Source: Vanessa cardui
Taxonomy: Eukaryota; Arthropoda; Insecta; Lepidoptera; Nymphalidae
DNA length: 64,000 bases
NCBI RefSeq assembly: GCF_905220365.1
Contig: NC_061132.1
Coordinates: forward strand, 1,240,001 to 1,304,000
Reading direction: 5' to 3'
In this document: one piece after another, positions 58,920-64,000 of the stretch
Layout of the letters: each line of letters begins with the position of its first letter
Numbering within the stretch: position 1 is the stretch's first letter
Position numbers and translations under genes: made by a program
Notes under the pieces: generated by a model
Told to the model about the DNA's origin: nothing
Database searches by the model: none
The model's input: the letters and a program-made list of their open reading frames with translations, nothing else

Positions 58920-59759
58920 CATTATTTATATATGTCAATATCACATTATTTTGAACATAATATACATATGTATAATAGTTATGGCGCCATTAATGCCGAC
59001 ATGAATCATGTGTTAAACAGTTTTCCACATACAATCTAAGATAATAAACCTTTCACGATGTACTGATAAGGTTATCAAATCGACGCGTTATCAGTATGAG
59101 ACAACCATAAAGATGTGTAAAACTAACATTTATATATGTGCAATTTTATTGGCAGTACAATTGTGAATTATTGAAAACTATAATCGCGTAATATCTCGTT
59201 AATAATAATCATCGCTGAGCAGACTAACATCCCTTCAAAGGAATATGTTTCATGCATTGCTCTGCTCTGCTCTTCTTTTGAATTTGGTACTATTTGAAAT
59301 AAAAGTCATAGTAATTTTAAATCTTAATTAATTATCTTTTGTGGGTAATAATTTCATATAATAGAAAAGTTATCCCAATTTTGAATTAAAAAATGTTGAA
59401 ATTTATATTGCATTTTCTTTTTAATAAAGATATAATAATACATTATTATTTAAATAATCTTATCTCTATGGATATATATTGCAATACATTTAATAACACA
59501 ATACAAATAACTGTCCCTTTACGACAAATTTCAGAATCTATAGCTTATCGTAATCTAAAAAACACTCGAGTTCTAAACTCTTAAGAAACATACATTGAAT
59601 TTATATTTATAATCTGTAAATATTTTCTGTATAAACACCGCAGAAAACAAAAGTAATATATAGCAGACTGTGCTATGCGAGATTGAATGCAATAATTACG
59701 ACATTAGAATCTTATTAGCGTATCACCATTTACTTTATTCCGACCATAAGAGAAGAAAG
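58920..59759. other. No gene or repeat recognised
   Basis: AT-rich. A purine-rich GAAGAAAG ends it at 59752-59759. Confidence 0.4.
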
Positions 59760-59822
59760 AGAGTCGAGATGGCCCAGTGATTAGAACGCGTGCATCTTAA
59801 CCGATGATTGCGGGTTCAAACC
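59760..59822 (+). mobile_element. Head-only family A SINE
   Basis: Only the tRNA-like part: GAGTCGAGATGGCCCAGTGA with box A, CATCTTAACCGATGATTGC, and a complete box B GGGTTCAAACC at 59811-59821. The body and tail are absent. GAAGAAAG directly before (59752-59759) and after (59823-59830) suggests a target duplication. Confidence 0.75.
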
Positions 59823-60035
59823 GAAGAAAGGCCAAATAAACAACATTTCACAGCAAAATCGACGCGATATCATTGATCGAGAGATTGATTAATCTATGAT
59901 ATTCACTATGGATTTGCGAAAAAACTAAACCGGAATTTTGAAAGTAAAATTAAAGTTAAAATAATTAATTAATTGTAATAATATTGTATTATTATTAAAA
60001 AGCAACAAAACTTCTATATTCAATAAGTTTTTGAC

Positions 60036-60265
60036 CTGAGTCAAGCTTTTGGCTTGAAGCATATTCCACTAGTGCTTCACTGTAGTATGCAAAATTGGTT
60101 AATGTAGTGTATGAGATGAATTTTAAATACTAATTAAGTACATGTAAGCTGTTGAGCTTACATGTACTTAATTAGTATTTAAAAATAATTGGTTCTTGTA
60201 GGTTGTGGACTCACGACATTCGGTTAAAATTCACGTGTTCAATCAATTTAGTTATCTTAGCTCTT
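60036..60265 (-). mobile_element. Old family A SINE interrupted by a perfect hairpin
   Basis: Left remains GCATATTCCACTAGTGC and TATGAGATGAATTTTAA, right remains TTCGGTTAAAATTCACGTG and TTATCTTAGCTC, follow antisense A order around the hairpin at 60121-60184. Confidence 0.55.
60121..60184. repeat. Perfect 30-bp inverted repeat, 4-nt loop
   Basis: Bases 60121-60150 (ending ACATGTAAGCT) are exactly reversed and complemented at 60155-60184; loop GTTG. No mismatch in either arm. Confidence 0.95.
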
Positions 60266-60633
60266 ATAACTAAATACTATTAAATAGTCTGTTATCATAA
60301 AAACCCTTAGCATCTTTGTACGAACAGATAAAAAAGACGATAACAGTTGTTTTATTTTATTGTCCTTTCCGTTCAGTTGATGACTTTCTTAGAAAATGGG
60401 TATTTCGAGTTAAATATAGAAACGCAGTTACATGGCAACACCGGACCAGCTGGATAACAGCGGCTATATATAAAATAAAGCAGCTCAATGTATGCTCATA
60501 CTACAATTAGAAGTAGATCAAAATCGATATTATTTACATATCGCACAATGCCTTACTACCTTTAAGGCTTATTAATAAAATTATTAATTACCAAAATATT
60601 TGATTAATTTATCGAATAACTCGAATTATATAC
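60266..60633. other. No gene or repeat recognised
   Basis: AT-rich. A 64-codon plus frame at 60316-60510 shows no features. Confidence 0.4.
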
Positions 60634-60848
60634 ACTGGCAACATCACATACATTACTCTGATTCCAGTGTAAATAGCTAAAGCACTTGTGGTATGGAAAA
60701 TCAGAAATAACGACGGCACCACAAACACCTAGACCGAAGACAACATAGAAAAATATTTCTACATTAACTCGGCCGAGAGTCGAACATGGGACCTCAGAGT
60801 GACATACCCATGAAAACCGGTGTACACACGACTCGACCACGGAGGTTA
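60634..60848 (-). mobile_element. Family E tRNA-like SINE
   Basis: Antisense copy from CTGGCAACATCACATAC to the head CACACGACTCGACCACGGAGG. Box B complement GAGTCGAACATGGG is diverged by a few bases. Confidence 0.75.
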
Positions 60849-61510
60849 CCATATATGATGAAGATTTATATTATTTTTATGCTACTGATTTTGAAACCGG
60901 ATCTTTTCGATATAATCTATATTCCATACCTCCTGAACTACTTAACGTATTTTTTGTTTATTAGTTAATATTTATTTTTGTATCATAAAGAACATGCATG
61001 CAAACTTAAAGCCCTGAAAAACCGTTAATATCATTTCGTTCCATTTTTGAATTTGTTTAATCGATTACCCCCTCGTTTTCGAAGCAGCCAGTTAACAATA
61101 TTACACATGTCTATTACTTATAAAATTTTCATTACAAAATCATAACAACTCTGACGTAACACAATAAACAGTTACATTACATTTAAACTTCGAAAATCAT
61201 AAGTAATAAAACTAGCATAACGCGTGTAAAATAACTAAAGCTGTTCGTTTATTATGTTATTTTAATTGTAACATAAAAAAAGTCCGTGGTAATAAACCAC
61301 ATTTTATCATTACGAGCTGTTAATGTCTTTTGTCATTTTCTTCAAAAGAAGTTTACGAGTTATCCGTAACACCATTAGTGTAGGGCGAGGTTCTGTTACC
61401 TCAAACTATTTTGGAGATATTTCTATTTTAGGCCGACCTTTGATATATGTATCAATACTAATTGGAATTCCAATGTTATCAAACATTTGTTATGTTTACT
61501 TCGTGGTATA
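60849..61510. other. No gene or repeat recognised
   Basis: AT-rich. A 62-codon plus frame at 61323-61511 has no recognisable motif. Confidence 0.4.
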
Positions 61511-61728
61511 ATGGTGCCAACCCGTCTGGGTAGGTAGAGGTACCACCTACTCATACTATATTCTACCAACGAAGACCAATACTTAGTATTGGTGTCGGTT
61601 TGATGGTTAAGTGAGCCAGTATAACAGGCACAAGGGACATAACACTGTAGTTAATAACCATGGAAACTAACTTGGCGCATTGGTATATGAGGAATTGATA
61701 TTTCTTACAGTACCATATGTGTGCAGTA
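61511..61728 (-). repeat. Family B repeat, diverged
   Basis: Antisense CCAACCCGTCTGGGTAGG, AAGTGAGCCAGTATAACAGG, GGCACAAGGGACATAACAC. The end past TCTTACAG is lost. Confidence 0.7.
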
Positions 61729-62536
61729 AAACAAGCTAACTTTATGACGTATAAAAAAAGTATCTCATACCTTAGTTTGCGTATATTTTTTGCATTCTAT
61801 GCATTAAAAAAAATGTAAATGCTTGTCGTTGGTAATAAAAAGAAATATTAACAGAGTAAATTTCATAACGTGGCGTTCTTATATTATTGTATTAAGTAAA
61901 TCATAATATTTTATACTTCATACGAAACGACGTTTTTTTTTGTTATTCGACTTAATTTTATTCAAATTTGTATAAACGTGCATATCTTACAACCCGTTAC
62001 CAATTGATGACACGGATTCGATATATTATGACATTTCTGAAACGAATATTCTAGATTATAAAGGTCTAGATTTCAGTAAAATAATTATAAAGCTAATTTA
62101 CATTGTTAACAAAGAACGATGAAAAGCTTATCCTTTGTTTCATTCACGATCTGTTTAGATCCAAAATCATTCAAATGTTCATTCGTATTTTAGTGTTTTT
62201 TTTTAATTCGCAGGAAGAAGTAAACAATTTTACCGATTCCATTACAAATATAGATAAATAAATATTTCGTAAAATTGAGGAGTAATATGTTATTACTTAA
62301 AAAAAAGGAATTTCTACAATGTAGAGCTGATATTTTCGAAACCACAAAGCAATTAAAAAACTAAATCTAACGAGTTCACCGCACGCGATGAACCAATAAA
62401 TTAAAACTAGCTTTTCTAGATTTTATTCAGAAACGAGATCTGTGAACAATTGTTGTAATTCAAAACGTGATGCTCAATAGGAAAATTTCTAAATCTCGCC
62501 GCGCAAAATGATTTATACAATGAAATATAATCTTAC
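61729..62536. other. Presumed start of BICDR intron 1
   Basis: AT-rich sequence after the splice donor. It contains a plus-strand acceptor-like site near 62214 (T-rich tract then TTCGCAG), followed by 15 open codons and a stop. Nothing recognisable as a second BICDR exon was found. Confidence 0.5.
62531..62536 (-). other. Splice donor closing the BICDR exon
   Basis: On the minus strand the exon ends GAG and continues GTAAGA, matching the metazoan donor consensus. The exon is 432 coding bases, a multiple of three, so the intron is phase 0 after codon 144. Confidence 0.85.
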
Positions 62537-62968
62537 CTCTAACTTCTTGGAGTATTCCTCTGCTATGCGTTCCTGTTCCTTCTTCAACTCCTCATTCTTC
62601 TCTAGCAGTGCCTTTCCCAGCTCTGCCGCCAGCAGCAGGTCAGACTCCTTCTGTTGGAGCTGACTCCACACATCCTGTTCACCACTAGCATCCATTGCTG
62701 TAGACGCAGACATTTCTTTAACGTAATCCTCTAAATCCTCGTAAAAATAATCATCAGATAAACTGAGAACGGTTGGAGTGATCCTACTACCACTTCTACT
62801 TCTGCTTCTTCTATTCTTATTATTGGGCGTTTGAGTAATACCTTTACCAACGAATTCAACGTGTTCCGTTATAAAATTAGGCGATTTGCGATCGGGCGGT
62901 TCTGTTACAGTGAAATTGGATATTTTTCTGCTACTTCTACTTATATTTGCACTAACTTCACCAGCCAT
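62537..62968 (-). CDS. Bicdr: First coding exon of a Bicaudal-D-related (BICDR/BICDL1-like) dynein adaptor
   Basis: Encodes 144 residues from ATG at 62968 to a GAG codon at 62537, followed directly by GTAAGA, a consensus splice donor. Reading on only gives a short intronic tail and a stop, so this is a partial gene. Seen in order: a Ser/Thr-rich N-terminus, a basic RS-like patch at residues 53-62 (RRSRSRSGSR), an acidic stretch at about 72-84, then a helix from about residue 98. This helix holds QQKESD and LLLAAELGKALLEKNEEL and begins a charged coiled coil. AAELG (114-118) fits the AAxxG CC1 box which, in BICD, BICDR, HAP1/TRAK and Spindly adaptors, binds the dynein light intermediate chain. 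The W/L-S-x-L-x-Q-K-E-x-D lead-in favours BICDR over CDR2/centrocortin, which has a similar helix. Family role: activating dynein-dynactin and linking it to Rab6 vesicles in the cytoplasm. The start is the first in-frame ATG after three in-frame stops; its context (T at -3, G at +4) is moderate. Confidence 0.85.
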
Positions 62969-62995
62969 TTAACCTATAAAGCTACGTTAAACTAA

Positions 62996-63130
62996 TTAAC
63001 TTTGCACTATTTTAGTGTAGTTATTCTTCTTGAAGAACTTCTCGAAAGCCTGCTGTATCTTCGCGGGTTTGGGCAACTTTATCTGTTTGAAAACATTCAC
63101 TGGTATGTCGAAATCCTTTTTTAATGCCAT
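62996..63130 (-). CDS. 44-codon upstream small ORF in the BICDR leader, unknown function
   Basis: ATG at 63130, stop TAA at 62996-62998, 44 residues beginning MALKKDFDIPVNVFKQIK. It has ten lysines against three acidic residues and a K/F-rich helix-like segment AKIQQAFEKFFKK. It lies 27 nt upstream of the BICDR start and in the same frame, but three in-frame stops separate them, so it is not an N-terminal extension. Its start context is strong (A at -3, G at +4), better than that of the BICDR ATG. About 57% of its third positions are G or C, against an AT-rich surround, which is what selection on a protein would give. No domain is recognised. It may be a translated peptide from a dicistronic mRNA, a translation-regulating uORF, or part of a differently spliced exon; no good GT donor is seen inside it. 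Confidence 0.6.
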   Translation of the reverse strand: MALKKDFDIPVNVFKQIKLPKPAKIQQAFEKFFKKNNYTKIVQS

Positions 63131-63148
63131 TATAATATTTTTATGAGA

Positions 63149-63163
63149 TCACAAGCGTAACAT
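63149..63163 (-). promoter_or_regulatory. Minimal upstream ORF (4 codons plus stop)
   Basis: ATG TTA CGC TTG TGA on the minus strand, with G at -3. It ends 18 nt before the 44-codon ORF. If transcription starts near 63186, the leader carries two short ORFs before BICDR, suggesting translation control by leaky scanning or reinitiation. Confidence 0.4.
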
Positions 63164-63300
63164 TTCCGTGTCACTGGCACTGCACTGAACACGAAACGCG
63201 ATATCGTTATGTCGTTTCACACGCGGACGACTGGCAGAGATGTTGCCTCGACGACGGCTCGGACACAACAAACTGACGCAAAACTCGAGAGGTGGAACGA
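63150..63300 (-). promoter_or_regulatory. Candidate TATA-less promoter with initiator near 63186
   Basis: This stretch is clearly richer in G, C and CpG than the rest of the window and lies immediately upstream of the BICDR leader. On the minus strand TCAGT at 63188-63184 matches the arthropod initiator, placing +1 at 63186. No TATA box is visible 25-35 bases upstream, and the +28 to +32 bases do not match the downstream promoter element. Transcript ends would be needed to confirm the start. Confidence 0.4.
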
Positions 63301-63310
63301 ACCTGACGCG

Positions 63311-64000
63311 TCATAGATTAAGTTACGATAAAAGGTGAACCAGGTAAAACACTATACGATTGGTCACTAAACAGCTTGTGCAATAAAAAACGTCAATAGC
63401 TAATCAACTAATGAAGGTATTGCTTTTAATTATAATAGCTTAAGCAATGTTTCCCTGAACAAATATAAATATATTTATTTTATTCATTAAAGAATAAAAA
63501 AATTTTAGTTTCATTTACCAGAAATGGTTTTTTTTCCATTATTTAGGGCTATTTAAATATTTTTTTCTGCAAGAATTTAAAGTGTAGAGTCTAGAGTTTT
63601 TACGGCTATAATTATATATTAAATTTAAACAAAATAAACAAAGATGTCACTCTTTTTAGTTGCAACAAAAAAAACTTATTACTTACTAAATAATGTTCTA
63701 TCCGATGAAAAAAAAAAGAAAATATTACTAAAATGAATACCTGAGGAGGCACATCTATCTACATAAACTTTATCTCTGACCAGACTCACACGTGTGTTAA
63801 ATGAAATAGCAATACAAGGTAAGCGTTAATCCAAGACGAAGGAAAGAGACAGGTATAATATCAAGGTAATAAAGAGAGTGGCCAGTCGGACCAAAATGGT
63901 GAAACATTTTATTTTTATTTGTGTTTTATAGGAAGTGATCTCATGATCCTATAAAATATAGTTTTAGATTAATCTATGGCAAAAAAGGACCTTGAATTTA
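63311..64000. other. Upstream flank of BICDR, no gene seen
   Basis: AT-rich with several poly-A/T runs. A short imperfect palindrome lies near 63925-63957, with arms TTTTATAGGA and TCCTATAAAA around 13 bases. No repeat family from elsewhere in the window is recognisable here. Confidence 0.5.

Noticed and set aside
62205..62265. Plus-strand terminal exon: T-rich tract, TTCGCAG, then 15 open codons and a stop
   Set aside because: The acceptor looks good, but one 15-codon frame with no similarity and no upstream exon is too little, and it faces the BICDR gene.
1..64000. CRISPR array, bacterial operon, phage or viral region
   Set aside because: No regularly spaced repeats with unique spacers, no bacterial-type gene spacing, and all recognised reverse-transcriptase pieces are non-LTR retrotransposon remnants.

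Overview
The window looks like a lepidopteran nuclear genome, probably a nymphalid butterfly. The reasons are the AT-rich background, the abundance of a tRNA-derived SINE resembling the Metulj type I recall from heliconiine butterflies, several other short interspersed families typical of Lepidoptera, and one animal gene with a conventional splice donor. The species call is inference. No bacterial, viral or organellar gene layout is visible, and no CRISPR array.

Only one cellular gene is supported. At the right end on the minus strand, a 432-nt first coding exon (62537-62968) encodes the N-terminus of a Bicaudal-D-related (BICDR/BICDL) dynein adaptor. It has an AAxxG 'CC1 box' at the start of a coiled coil and ends on a GAG|GTAAGA donor. 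Upstream in the same presumed 5' leader lies a separate 44-codon ORF (62996-63130). It has a strong start context and GC-rich third positions, so the transcript may be dicistronic. A short CpG-richer, TATA-less promoter region surrounds a candidate initiator at about 63186. No second exon of this gene was recognised, so 1-62536 is either its very long first intron or intron plus intergenic DNA.

The remaining 62 kb is non-coding DNA filled with transposon debris. Family labels are used throughout. A is the Metulj-like tRNA-SINE, with more than 15 copies from near intact to very old. B is a ~290-bp repeat starting near TATAGGTTGGCGGACGAGC and ending CCCTACCACCAAG. C is a ~255-bp repeat starting ATAGTATAAAACAAAGTCGC. 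D is a ~190-bp repeat starting ATGCGAAAGTAACTCTGTC. E is a second tRNA-like SINE, with 3 copies. F is the 3' end of a CR1/Jockey-like LINE. H is a ~220-bp repeat containing GTTCCGGCTAATCTCTG. J is another LINE tail. One RTE-type reverse-transcriptase remnant and one clear Tc1/mariner-like MITE with TA target duplication are also present. C, D and H share a 3' end of the form GCGAAGCCG...GCTAGT, which suggests a common retroposition machinery.

Region by region: 1-9 kb is sparse with A and D copies and a J remnant. 9-17 kb is dense with B, D, F and E, and holds a SINE flanked by 119-bp repeats. 17-28 kb holds scattered C, F, RTE and A pieces. 28-40 kb has inverted C copies, several B copies and A copies with target duplications. 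40-50 kb has old B copies, the MITE and a SINE nested in C. 50-56 kb has a tandem C dimer and B nested in D. 56-62.5 kb holds old fragments, two perfect hairpins and a head-only SINE. No undescribed multi-gene system was found. The most useful observations are the upstream small ORF and several unusual rearrangements of repeats.
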